Positions 1 to 8,065 of a stretch of 64,000 nucleotides of DNA are shown piece after piece (position 1 is the stretch's first letter; every line of letters begins with the position of its first letter). The notes beneath the pieces were generated by a model. It made no database searches, was not told the DNA's origin, and was given only the letters and a program-made list of their open reading frames with translations. Origin of the DNA: a virus. The stretch lies in IMG/VR virus record IMGVR_UViG_3300035698_034402, positions 20,989-84,988 of that record, one strand, 5' to 3'. The translations under genes and the position numbers were made by a program.

Positions 1-170
1 TGCACGATCCGGACTTCTTTCGGCGACTGGGTGGCTTTTACATCGGGAAAGGGTTCATGGACGCGGCGCAGCGGGGAGGCAAATCAGAAATCCACGGTCA
101 GAACTGGGGGCACTCTTTGGCGCAGGGGCAGGAGTTTGGTAAGCAATTGGCTACTAAGGGTGTGTATTAA
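1..170 (+). CDS. C-terminal end of an unidentified phage protein (cut by window edge)
   Basis: The reading frame beginning at base 3 is open from the window edge to the TAA at 168-170 and gives about 55 residues ending in ATKGVY. The peptide is Gly, Gln and His rich and matches no family I recognise. The frame is favoured over the overlapping 31-213 frame because its composition looks like normal protein and it stops just before a promoter-like site and the endonuclease gene. It lies upstream of the head genes, where portal or terminase genes are common, but nothing in these residues identifies either. Confidence 0.5.
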   Translation, partial: HDPDFFRRLGGFYIGKGFMDAAQRGGKSEIHGQNWGHSLAQGQEFGKQLATKGVY

Positions 171-181
171 AACTAATGGTT

Positions 182-211
182 TTGAGGGGTCCGAGGTCGG
201 CTTAGTATACT
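182..211 (+). promoter_or_regulatory. Candidate sigma70-type promoter
   Basis: TTGAGG (182-187) and TATACT (206-211) are separated by 18 bp, a 4/6 and 5/6 match to the bacterial consensus. The site lies in the 104-bp gap before the endonuclease gene and would transcribe it and the genes that follow. Only two boxes support it, so it is tentative. Confidence 0.35.
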
Positions 212-274
212 GACGAGTATGTCTGGGTGGTTCAACAGGGGAGTTCTCCAGGACGATTTTTGACAGGGTAGCTA

Positions 275-1417
275 GTGCTTACAGCTGAAACAGCTATTTT
301 GCTTGATGATTTTAGCCAATGTCCTGCGGGGGCTGTTCGTATCGGCGACCGTGTGATGACCGCGGACGAGAGCAGGCAGCTGCAATCGCAGCCGGTAGTG
401 GGGCTTCGTAGTGCTTCCGCGGATTGCTATCATGCGGAGTTTTCCGAGCAGAACCGAAGGAAAGAGCGAAAGACTTATGTAGTTGCTGCGTCTCCAGAAA
501 CGGAGATTTTGTCTTTATACGATCCGGGATCGCGGGAGATGTCGGGGCGAACACCCAGTTTTAATGCCTTTGTTGCGGGACCTCGTTCGGCGCAGTTCCG
601 TGGCGTGTTGCATGGCGGTCTGTATGACGATGCCTCCATGCCTAGCGACTCTCGCGATTTATTGTTGGGAATGTTATTGGGCGACGGCTATTACGCGCCT
701 AGTAGCCAGTCTGGAGTGTATCTTTCATGTTACGATCCTACGTTGATAGACGATACCCGGGAGTATTTGCACGGCTTGGGGCTTGTGGCACGGAGTACTG
801 CAGCGCGCCCGGAGTTATATCGCCTGGTGCCTTTCGGACGAAGTGAGGGGCGTTATTACGCATTTGCTAGTAACGATCCGGCACTGGCTATGCTTAGAGA
901 TTTGGGCGTTGAGCGCAAGCTTGCCCACGAAAAGGTGATTCCCGAGGTAGGCTATAGCTGGTCGAATGCGTCCGTGGCTCGTTTGCTATCCGGGCTGCTA
1001 GTGACTGACGGATCAATTTTCTCCCCGTGTGACAGAAGTCACGGCGCGGTGTTTGTTTCGTTTGCTTCAACATCGGAACGTATGGTTCACCAGATCGCGG
1101 AATTGCTTAAGACGCGATTTGGCGTTCACGATTGTCGATTTGTCTCTCATAGCGGCGAGAGAAACAACGCTCTGCATACGTTGAGAGTTATGTCGGCTTA
1201 CTCGGTGCGGAGATTGCTTCGCACGATACCGCTATTCGGCGTAAAGAAATTGCGGGCGGCACAACTTATGCGTTCGTGGACAACGAAGAAAGAACGTCTG
1301 TACGGCTGTTTGAAGCGCGGACCGGTAGTGCATCGCGGGAGCGAAGAGTGCGTAAGCATTCAGATCCCAGCGGAATCGGTGGTGCTCGGCTGCGGACTTA
1401 TTGCGAGGGTTGATTAA
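275..1417 (+). CDS. Free-standing LAGLIDADG homing endonuclease with intein-like (Hint) ends
   Basis: The 380-residue protein has two LAGLIDADG helices, LLLGMLLGDGYY (acidic D137) and LLSGLLVTDGS (D245), the usual pseudo-dimer of a DNA-cleaving homing endonuclease. The first 30 residues resemble intein block A (LTAETAILLDD, then a GDRVMT turn), and the last 20 resemble blocks F/G (SVVLGCGLIARVD). The GTG start sits where the catalytic Cys1 of an intein would be, and the C-terminal His-Asn is replaced by Arg-Val-Asp, so splicing is not expected. A TAG codon lies two codons upstream in frame, and the next gene starts directly after the stop, so this is a separate gene and not an in-frame intein. 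It probably spreads by homing into this intergenic site. Endonuclease confidence is high; the intein-relic reading is inference. Confidence 0.8.
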   Translation: MLTAETAILLDDFSQCPAGAVRIGDRVMTADESRQLQSQPVVGLRSASADCYHAEFSEQNRRKERKTYVVAASPETEILSLYDPGSREMSGRTPSFNAFVAGPRSAQFRGVLHGGLYDDASMPSDSRDLLLGMLLGDGYYAPSSQSGVYLSCYDPTLIDDTREYLHGLGLVARSTAARPELYRLVPFGRSEGRYYAFASNDPALAMLRDLGVERKLAHEKVIPEVGYSWSNASVARLLSGLLVTDGSIFSPCDRSHGAVFVSFASTSERMVHQIAELLKTRFGVHDCRFVSHSGERNNALHTLRVMSAYSVRRLLRTIPLFGVKKLRAAQLMRSWTTKKERLYGCLKRGPVVHRGSEECVSIQIPAESVVLGCGLIARVD

Positions 1418-3748
1418 ATGCGTAAACAAGCGACTGGTGTAGGTTCGCCATCCGACGGTGACTTCGAGGTCACGCTTTCTGATTTAGCCCATGCACAATT
1501 GCGGGATCGTGCTCCGGCGCTGTTGGACTACTTGCTCGGGTTCCAGGTGCTGGACCAGAACGAAGATCAAACACACGGCATCGGGATCATGGGCTTCAAG
1601 ATCGGCGAGCAGATGTTGTTTGTGCCGAGCTTTTTCCTCAACGGGGAGCTGAAACAGAGTCTTATCTACATCAAGAATCAGGATCTGTTTGTTCCACTGC
1701 AGGACAATTGGGTGACTTATCTGCTCAATCGACGTCCGTTTACCATGGGCGAGCCCGAACCGCGCAAGGAGCAGGAATTGGGCGTGCAGCAGCCGGATCT
1801 GTCGGTATTGTCCAATACTCGTACGGGGGCAGCTGGCGGGGCAGATCTTTTTTCTCAGCGACAGGCCAGCTGGGAGCCTTGGACTGCGGGCATCGAACAA
1901 ATGCTCGTTAGAATCGGCGGGCGGTACCAGGAGCTTCCCACTTTGCCGGGATTTTTGTCCAAGACGGCAGCTTATGGGACTTCGCGTGCTTTGCTATGCA
2001 CTATGCGTTCCGATCCTCCGTTTGCCGAAGTGGTGTTGGCCCAACGCCCTTTGCACGAGCTGGCGCACAAGCCCTCCGCGAAGGAGGGTTGTAGTTCGAG
2101 TCGTAAAAAACAGCGGCGGGTGGATCGATGGCATAAGCCTCCGCAGCAGAAGCGCTCCGCGTTACTATTTGACGAAGAAGACTTTTACGAGCGGAACGGT
2201 CCGCAGCGGGTGCGGGCGCTATACGGGCACGTCGAAGATCTGCTGCTATCCGATACGGAAAAGAGTGCGCTAGTCCGCGGGGAGTTCGTGTTCAAGGATG
2301 CGCGGGAGAAGGCTAACCAGGCCTACGCTGCGGAGACCGCGGAGCCCAAGAACCTGGCTAACCCTACCGAGAGCGGGCGTCATGAAATGTTGATTTCCAG
2401 CGGGGAGTATCGCGATGTGCTTATTGGCATCGGCCCCCGTGCTCTAGGCAAAGGTTATCTCCGTGTGGCCCTGGTGGTCGATCGGGATACCGGCAACTAC
2501 GGATACTGGTGGCCGGAGAGCATCTGGGTTAAACCCAAGGAAGAGGTCTGCGAGGACGATGGGGACTACTTTTCCGCCCTTGCTGGCGCTGAATCGGCCG
2601 AGCCGAATAAGACCTACGCGTTAATCAGCAAGACTCGCCAGATGTCGGTCGCTTTCCGGGTGAAGCGCAAAGTTCGTACGGCGGACGGCAAGGTGGAGCT
2701 GTTCGTTCAGCCGATGGTAACTGACCCGGGAGCCAAACCCAGCGTGCTGGAGCCTTATAGGCAGGAAGATGTAGTCCAGTTCGGTGACGGACCGCATCTG
2801 GCTCATGTTGGTAATGTAACCAGTGGCGCCCCTTCCGACTCCGGCTTCGACTCCGAACCCGACTCCGAACCCGATTCGGGCTCTACGCCGGAGTTTGCTC
2901 AGCTATCTCATATTGTTCTGGTGGACGATGACCGAGATCTTCGGGTTGTAAGACAGACCTTATTTGCTCCCAAGACTGCCAAGCTGATCTCGTTGAAAGA
3001 GGGCGAGGCGCTGGAAAGCTGGGGCATGAACGATCCCACCGGCTTGTTAGATGTAGAGATCAAATTGCTCAAGTCCGGCGCGGTCGAGCCCTTGGAGCTG
3101 CTGAAGAAGAGCGAGGGGGTCTATTTGAACAACGTTGGCCCGCACACTCGGGAGCAGGCCGTGCTTGCCTTGGTTAAGTGTGCTGGGTTACGTGGCCCGC
3201 AGGCTGTAGGCATGCTCAATCAAGCGCCGCTGGACCGGCGTCAGCAATTTTTGGTCAAGAATAATATCGGTATGTCAGGGGGGTTTCCGGAACCGGCATA
3301 TGGCTATGACGACTACTCCGGGGCGCTGGAGCAATATCCTACTGAGGACCAGGTGCCTGTGGATATGCCGATGGGAGCTGGGCCGGAGGCTTATCTGGGC
3401 AAGCCCGAGAAACACCAGATCATGGAAGCGGCTCAGACCGGGCAGAAGGATATTTTTGACGCTTCGGCTATTGCCTCCCTGGTGCGTACCTCTGATAGCG
3501 AGGATCTGATCACCCAGTACCTGTCCGACATTATTCTGGGCCTGGACCGGGTCGGGAGAATTCTGTTCATGTACTACTGGCTCAATGAGCAGTTCCGCGA
3601 TCGCTACGGGCAGGAGAACATGGTCGAATTGGAGGACCAGCTCAAATCCGTGCTGAAGGGCACTGGGGACCTGGTTCTCTTCCTTAAGCAGCGGCAGGTG
3701 GAGGGATCGCCGACGGACTCGATGGATATTGATCTGGGCGTGAGATGA
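1418..3748 (+). CDS. Conserved phage protein of unknown function (776 aa)
   Basis: This is a large soluble protein with ATG directly after the endonuclease stop codon. The N-terminal about 110 residues form a compact domain (motifs MGFKIGEQMLFVP, YIKNQDLFVPL, YLLNRRP). A central beta-rich part follows. Near residue 480 is an acidic linker of DSEP repeats (12-bp units at 2849-2872), and the C-terminal 100 residues are helical and hydrophobic-aromatic (LFMYYWLNEQF). I recognise it only as the type of large protein found next to packaging and portal genes in big phages. It has no portal or terminase motif that I can defend. It is probably virion associated, from its position upstream of the protease-scaffold-capsid genes. 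Confidence 0.6.
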   Translation: MRKQATGVGSPSDGDFEVTLSDLAHAQLRDRAPALLDYLLGFQVLDQNEDQTHGIGIMGFKIGEQMLFVPSFFLNGELKQSLIYIKNQDLFVPLQDNWVTYLLNRRPFTMGEPEPRKEQELGVQQPDLSVLSNTRTGAAGGADLFSQRQASWEPWTAGIEQMLVRIGGRYQELPTLPGFLSKTAAYGTSRALLCTMRSDPPFAEVVLAQRPLHELAHKPSAKEGCSSSRKKQRRVDRWHKPPQQKRSALLFDEEDFYERNGPQRVRALYGHVEDLLLSDTEKSALVRGEFVFKDAREKANQAYAAETAEPKNLANPTESGRHEMLISSGEYRDVLIGIGPRALGKGYLRVALVVDRDTGNYGYWWPESIWVKPKEEVCEDDGDYFSALAGAESAEPNKTYALISKTRQMSVAFRVKRKVRTADGKVELFVQPMVTDPGAKPSVLEPYRQEDVVQFGDGPHLAHVGNVTSGAPSDSGFDSEPDSEPDSGSTPEFAQLSHIVLVDDDRDLRVVRQTLFAPKTAKLISLKEGEALESWGMNDPTGLLDVEIKLLKSGAVEPLELLKKSEGVYLNNVGPHTREQAVLALVKCAGLRGPQAVGMLNQAPLDRRQQFLVKNNIGMSGGFPEPAYGYDDYSGALEQYPTEDQVPVDMPMGAGPEAYLGKPEKHQIMEAAQTGQKDIFDASAIASLVRTSDSEDLITQYLSDIILGLDRVGRILFMYYWLNEQFRDRYGQENMVELEDQLKSVLKGTGDLVLFLKQRQVEGSPTDSMDIDLGVR

Positions 3749-3887
3749 TGGCTTTACGTGTCTTCTTTGGGAGCTGAAACGGCTGACTACTGCTCTAGCT
3801 CATTTTAGCCGAAGAGAACTTGTCCCGCTGCCTACTGCGACGGAGCTGGAGGAGGTACGCCGCCGCGCCTACAGCCTGCGCTCTCTG

Positions 3888-4751
3888 TTGGATCCGGAGT
3901 GGCGTTATACCCGCAGCCGCAGTTTACATACTGAGGGCGTTATCCGGTATCGCAGCTCGGAAGATCCCTGGGTGGCCCAGTTGGGCAGTTTTTTGCGGGC
4001 ATTTCATAGTTCAACGGTCGCAGGATTGAGCGCCATAGAAGACCGGTTCCCCGATATCTACTGGGCCTATCAGACGCAGACTATGGAGACTCGTGGCCCG
4101 CGGTACCATCTGGAAGCTTTGGTGCTTACTAGCCTTCCTACTGACGAAATCGCCGATTATTTGGGTCTGCCACCTGCTGTAGTGCTCGCTTATGAGCAGT
4201 GTTTCTTTGATCTGCGCCAACATTTAGCTCGTCCGGAGGCCATTCGCACCTATATTGGCGCTCGTTCACGTGCCCGGGGTATGCGGGACCTGGATCCGGA
4301 TCCGTTTTGGAAGCGGATAGCTCTGTCGGAGGGCGAAGCTTTGTTGTTCTCCTTATGGGATGACGGTGTGCTCGGTCCGGCGGATCGCAAGAAGCTCGAC
4401 GCCCTTATCGAATCGGATGCCCGGCGTAACGCCTTGGAAGCTATGCGGGTTCGACACATCAATTCGGCCAACGCTCACGAGGTCATGGAAGAGTACATCG
4501 CGATTTGCCGGAACGAAACAGAGCGGCTGAAGGCGGAAGCGGAGGTGGGAGAGGCTGCGGGCAGTGTACAAGAATTTGTTGCAGGACTGTTCCACGCCGT
4601 ACAATTTTCAATAGCGCCGGTAGGAAAGGGCGCAGAACAGTCCTATATCGAATTGACGAGCGCGCTGGCGCAGGCTCCTGCTTTGCTAGAACGTTTGCAG
4701 GGCGCGGCTGTGGAGACTAAACATGTCGACATATCAGAAGGCAGCGAATGA
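3888..4751 (+). CDS. Conserved phage protein with helix-turn-helix-like segment; N-terminus uncertain
   Basis: The open frame from TTG 3888 encodes 287 residues. Around residue 80 the segment PTDEIADYLGLPPAVVLAYE has a helix-turn-helix pattern and is followed by CFFDLRQ, a combination seen in DNA-binding-like phage proteins. The rest is helical and charged. The same frame stays open upstream to 3744 with natural-looking sequence (for example ELKRLTTALAHF) but has no ATG/GTG/TTG. An ATG ATG at 3745 in the next frame gives only MMALRVFFGS before a stop. One missing base near the T/G run at 3764-3770 would join the two, so the TTG start is probably not the native one. It overlaps the next gene by 29 bp. 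Role unknown. Confidence 0.55.
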   Translation: MDPEWRYTRSRSLHTEGVIRYRSSEDPWVAQLGSFLRAFHSSTVAGLSAIEDRFPDIYWAYQTQTMETRGPRYHLEALVLTSLPTDEIADYLGLPPAVVLAYEQCFFDLRQHLARPEAIRTYIGARSRARGMRDLDPDPFWKRIALSEGEALLFSLWDDGVLGPADRKKLDALIESDARRNALEAMRVRHINSANAHEVMEEYIAICRNETERLKAEAEVGEAAGSVQEFVAGLFHAVQFSIAPVGKGAEQSYIELTSALAQAPALLERLQGAAVETKHVDISEGSE

Positions 4752-5661
4752 CGCTTTGGCTACTCTGGATCGGCTGGAAACGGATTCAGAGGCAATAAAC
4801 CAATTAGGTCCCCTGTGCAAGCAAGCGGGGCTTGGCGACGACGAGGCCGTGTATCTCGTTAAATTCGCCCGTTCCTTTGAAGAGGTTACTGCTCTGTCTA
4901 CTGAGGACCTGGTGAAACGGGCGTTGAGGAAGTTTCTCCAGGGTCGCGATTCCGATGCCATCTACCGGGGGATCTCCCTTAGGCAACCGTCGGATTCGGT
5001 CAAATGTGCGGCAGCCTGCGAGATGCTTGGTATACAGGACCTGCGTGAACGTCCCGAGGACGCGGCTCTGGCCGTCGAGCTGGAAAAGCGCGCTATTGGC
5101 GGAGGGATCAGGGCGCTTGGACAGTTGGGGAGGTCGATGGGTCGAGCGGGGCGTTCAGGGGGAAGTTTGATCCGTGGAGGCTCGCGTGCATCTCGTCCGA
5201 GTATTGCGTCTCGCGTGTCCGGTTTGAGAGGAGCGCGTGGCGGAAGAGGCGTCGGTGAAGTAGCCGGGCTGGGGACTGGCCGAATCGGGGGTGTTGCCGG
5301 AGCAGCTGAGGCAGGCGGCGCTGGTGCGGGTGGGATCGGAAATATCGGCGGAGGAGGAGGCGCAGGTGGAGCAGCTGGAGGGGGCTGGGGGAGAACTGCG
5401 CTAGGGGTCGGTGCCGGAGGTGGAGCGGGTTACGGCCTGTCCGAGTTGTCGGGTCCCTCCCGGGAGGAAATGCAGCGAGAATTTTTTCAACAGTACGCTG
5501 TGCCAGCGGTGCAAAGCATGGCCCGGCAGGGGGATATCCCGGGAATTGTGGACTTGATTCAGCAGGCTAAAAGTGCGGATATTCCACCAGAACTTTGGCA
5601 GGCGCTGGCGCGGGCGATGCATTACAACCGCAATTCTTTTATTCCTCAGCACTGGGCATAG
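4723..5661 (+). CDS. Glycine-rich protein of unknown function (312 aa)
   Basis: The first 125 residues are a helical, charged domain. Residues about 126-240 are extremely rich in Gly, Ala, Arg and Ser, with runs such as IGGGGGAGGAAGGGWG and no long hydrophobic stretch. The last 70 residues are helical again. The composition suggests a flexible or membrane-active linker, as in some virion or ejection proteins, but no family is recognisable. It starts inside the end of the preceding gene and is followed after 8 bp by the next one, so it belongs to the same transcript. Confidence 0.55.
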   Translation: MSTYQKAANDALATLDRLETDSEAINQLGPLCKQAGLGDDEAVYLVKFARSFEEVTALSTEDLVKRALRKFLQGRDSDAIYRGISLRQPSDSVKCAAACEMLGIQDLRERPEDAALAVELEKRAIGGGIRALGQLGRSMGRAGRSGGSLIRGGSRASRPSIASRVSGLRGARGGRGVGEVAGLGTGRIGGVAGAAEAGGAGAGGIGNIGGGGGAGGAAGGGWGRTALGVGAGGGAGYGLSELSGPSREEMQREFFQQYAVPAVQSMARQGDIPGIVDLIQQAKSADIPPELWQALARAMHYNRNSFIPQHWA

Positions 5662-5669
5662 GGCTAGTT

Positions 5670-7010
5670 ATGAAGACGTTATCAAGAACTCAGGAATTGC
5701 GCGTCATCGACGCTGCTGAACGGATGGTAGATCTGTCCAATCAGGGGGTTTCCCCTAACGACGCGCTTTTCAAGGTGGCCACGGACGAGAGCTTGAATCC
5801 GGAGTTCGTTCGGCGTCTGACGGAGGTTTACAATACCAGCCGCATGCTGGCTCATTTCCAGACGTGTGCTCCGGAGAAGCGGGCTGACGAGTTTCCGCTG
5901 GCCAGTGCCGAGATCGTGCTGAAGCGTATGTATCCTCAAACGATCGAGGCCGACGGGGTCAAGGCGGCTCGGGAACAATGCCATTCGACCTGGTTCAGTC
6001 CGCCTCCGGATTTCAACCGTCCGCAAGCCCTGGAGAAGACAGCGGTGGCTGCCGTTCCTATGGAGTCTTCATACGGACTCGCAGATCCGAATTTGCTAAT
6101 CAAACGTGCCCGTAATCATCTGGCGTCGTTAAAACGAAACGCGGAGATTGCCCGGACAGACGAGCAGTATTCTCGTGAGCTGGTGCGGGATAGCATCGCG
6201 AAGACGGCAGCATATTTTCGCTCGTTGGACCATGTGCCGTTCGAGCGGGTGGAGTCGGCGGTTCTGACACATTTTGGGGATACTGTTGCTAAGCCGCTGA
6301 TGAACGCGGTTTATTTGGCCTGTCGTGGAGAGACCTTCGGGGAGAAGCGCGGCGCGGCGGATGGTTTGCCGAAGGTATTCAGCCGGGAAGATGATCCTTA
6401 TAGCCATATTTTTGCCGCGGTAGAACGAGCGCGGGAATGGCACAAGGCCGCTGCGGAGGACCAGATGGTTCGTGCTGACGTCCGGCAGTTTGGCGCGGCA
6501 TTGCAAGAGCGCCTGCAAAAGCTCGCGGGGCCGAGGAGGACTCGCATCCCTTTCCCTTTTACTGAGATTGCCAAGAGCGCTGTAGGCCTGTTACCTACGT
6601 TGGCAAGTGGCACGTTTATCGGAAGCAAGCTGAACGAAATGATAGAGGATCCCGCGGAGTTCGAGCAGCGGGTGCAGGGGGCGGCGGATCCGGAGCAGGA
6701 TATTAAGTTGCGCGCGATTCAGACGCGGGCCATGCTGAACGAGTTCATGACCTCGGATCCGGTAATCTCCGGTTACCCTCCGGAAGCAATTATGGCGGCG
6801 TACAATGAGATTTCGCAGATGACCCCTCGGGTGGCCGATCAACCGATGCTTCTACGGGGGATGCTGGCTCGGCGGCTGGAAATGGGCCGGTCGGAACCAT
6901 TCGAGGCCGATCAGGCGATTACCGCGGAAACCGGACTCAAAAAACTCGAAGAACCTCAACGAGCACCGGATAGCCCATCGACATGGACAAGCAAGCCGCT
7001 GAAAAATTAG
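5670..7010 (+). CDS. Unknown helical phage protein (446 aa)
   Basis: An upstream TTG would add 25 residues inside the previous gene; the ATG at 5670 begins a natural N-terminus (MKTLSRTQELRVIDAAERMV) and is preferred. The protein is mainly alpha helical with many Arg/Glu pairs and a short Ala/Gly/Leu hydrophobic segment near residue 300 (AVGLLPTLASGTFIG). It has no catalytic motif. It sits between two glycine-rich proteins in a tight cluster (28-bp overlap with the next gene), which suggests a shared virion or assembly role. Function not assigned. Confidence 0.55.
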   Translation: MKTLSRTQELRVIDAAERMVDLSNQGVSPNDALFKVATDESLNPEFVRRLTEVYNTSRMLAHFQTCAPEKRADEFPLASAEIVLKRMYPQTIEADGVKAAREQCHSTWFSPPPDFNRPQALEKTAVAAVPMESSYGLADPNLLIKRARNHLASLKRNAEIARTDEQYSRELVRDSIAKTAAYFRSLDHVPFERVESAVLTHFGDTVAKPLMNAVYLACRGETFGEKRGAADGLPKVFSREDDPYSHIFAAVERAREWHKAAAEDQMVRADVRQFGAALQERLQKLAGPRRTRIPFPFTEIAKSAVGLLPTLASGTFIGSKLNEMIEDPAEFEQRVQGAADPEQDIKLRAIQTRAMLNEFMTSDPVISGYPPEAIMAAYNEISQMTPRVADQPMLLRGMLARRLEMGRSEPFEADQAITAETGLKKLEEPQRAPDSPSTWTSKPLKN

Positions 7011-8065
7011 CCTCTGAACTAGCCGAATTGGCCATGGAAAAGCGGGCGCTAAGCCCTCAAGAGTGGCCGAGTTGGTTATGGCAGAAGTTCAATGAACTGC
7101 CTCGGGAGCAGCGTAACGCCCTCGTTGCGAGTCTTGCTGGAGGGGCGGCTACCGGCGGAGGATCTGCGCTGACTGGCGGGAACGTTCCTCTGGATACGAT
7201 TTTGGGGCTGTTGCTTGGCGGGGGCGCGGGCTACGCGGGTACTCGCTTGGCGGACTATTTCAAGGGGCGTACACCAATTCCGAGTCGTGAGTTACCGCCT
7301 GAAAGGTGGCGGGAGATTAATGAGGAGTTGCCTAAGAGTCCCTCTTGGGAGAAAGCAAAGCGCATTGGTGGAGCAGGCGCTCGTGGCGCTGCCGTTGGAG
7401 GAGCAGGCACAGCGCTAGGGCTGGGGGCAGCCGGGAGATTACAGCGCGGTGGAGCTGCCGCTATTGCCGAGTCGGTTGGGGGACTTCAAGAGGCGCGGGG
7501 AGAGCTGTCCGGGCTGCTTCAGACTTTGGAGCACATGCGGTCAGGGAATATTAAAGAAGTTCAGACGGCGCGAGGAGAAGTGTCCGAACTGCTTCATAAT
7601 TTGGAGCGCGTGCAGGCAGGGAAGCCTAAGGTAAAAAAGTGGCATTCTCTTGCGGAATTGGAGCGCGCAATTGACCTTAAAACCGAGGCTTTGGGGCACA
7701 CGATGCCGCAGCAGGCCGTTCAGAATGTTTACAAGGGCATGAACTGGAAGCAGCGCGCACGGGCGGCTGTCCCTGGGCTCGGAGGGCAAGCGCAAGCAAG
7801 GACCCAAGCCGAGGTCGCGAGGATGATAAGCGAGCTTAAGAAAGCGGGTCCTGCTGGCAGGCCGCTTAACCCGTTTCCTTGGCTCTCGTCCGGGTCCAAG
7901 GCCGAGAGTTTGAAGCATATTCGTCGCGCTTCGGGAAGACATCTGCGCGGCCTTGGAGCGATTAAAGGAAAAAAGGGTTGGTTGGCTGGGGGCGCTTTGC
8001 TCGCAGGTCTTTTGGGGGCAGGTTACGAGGCGCTTAAGAGCGGCGAGAAGGAGCCAGCAAAATGA
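6983..8065 (+). CDS. Gly/Ala-rich putative membrane-interacting protein with internal repeat
   Basis: The 360-residue protein has a helical N-terminus followed by Gly/Ala hydrophobic segments: about residues 50-85 (LDTILGLLLGGGAGYAG), about 128-150, and a C-terminal one near 333-350 (WLAGGALLAGLLGAGYEAL). Residues 168-217 are two 25-residue copies beginning LQEARGELSGLL and VQTARGEVSELL, probably a coiled coil. The mix of glycine-zipper segments and coiled coil recalls internal virion or DNA-ejection proteins, but this is inference. ATG 6983 lies inside the preceding gene, and the stop overlaps the protease start by 4 bp. Confidence 0.55.
   Translation: MDKQAAEKLASELAELAMEKRALSPQEWPSWLWQKFNELPREQRNALVASLAGGAATGGGSALTGGNVPLDTILGLLLGGGAGYAGTRLADYFKGRTPIPSRELPPERWREINEELPKSPSWEKAKRIGGAGARGAAVGGAGTALGLGAAGRLQRGGAAAIAESVGGLQEARGELSGLLQTLEHMRSGNIKEVQTARGEVSELLHNLERVQAGKPKVKKWHSLAELERAIDLKTEALGHTMPQQAVQNVYKGMNWKQRARAAVPGLGGQAQARTQAEVARMISELKKAGPAGRPLNPFPWLSSGSKAESLKHIRRASGRHLRGLGAIKGKKGWLAGGALLAGLLGAGYEALKSGEKEPAK
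7484..7633 (+). repeat. Two tandem 75-bp coding repeats
   Basis: Copy 1 (7484-7558) and copy 2 (7559-7633) each encode 25 residues with the shared core ARGE-[LV]-S-x-LL. They have diverged at the DNA level but keep the exact 75-bp period, pointing to an old in-frame duplication. Confidence 0.7.

Noticed and set aside
188-274. tRNA gene
   Set aside because: A GGTTCAA-like piece is present but there is no acceptor stem or matching T-arm.
275-1417. Active intein within a larger gene
   Set aside because: There is a stop codon upstream in frame, a stop at the end, no Cys1 and no terminal His-Asn.
1418-3748. Portal or terminase assignment for the 776-residue protein
   Set aside because: Position is suggestive, but no Walker, nuclease or portal motif could be defended.
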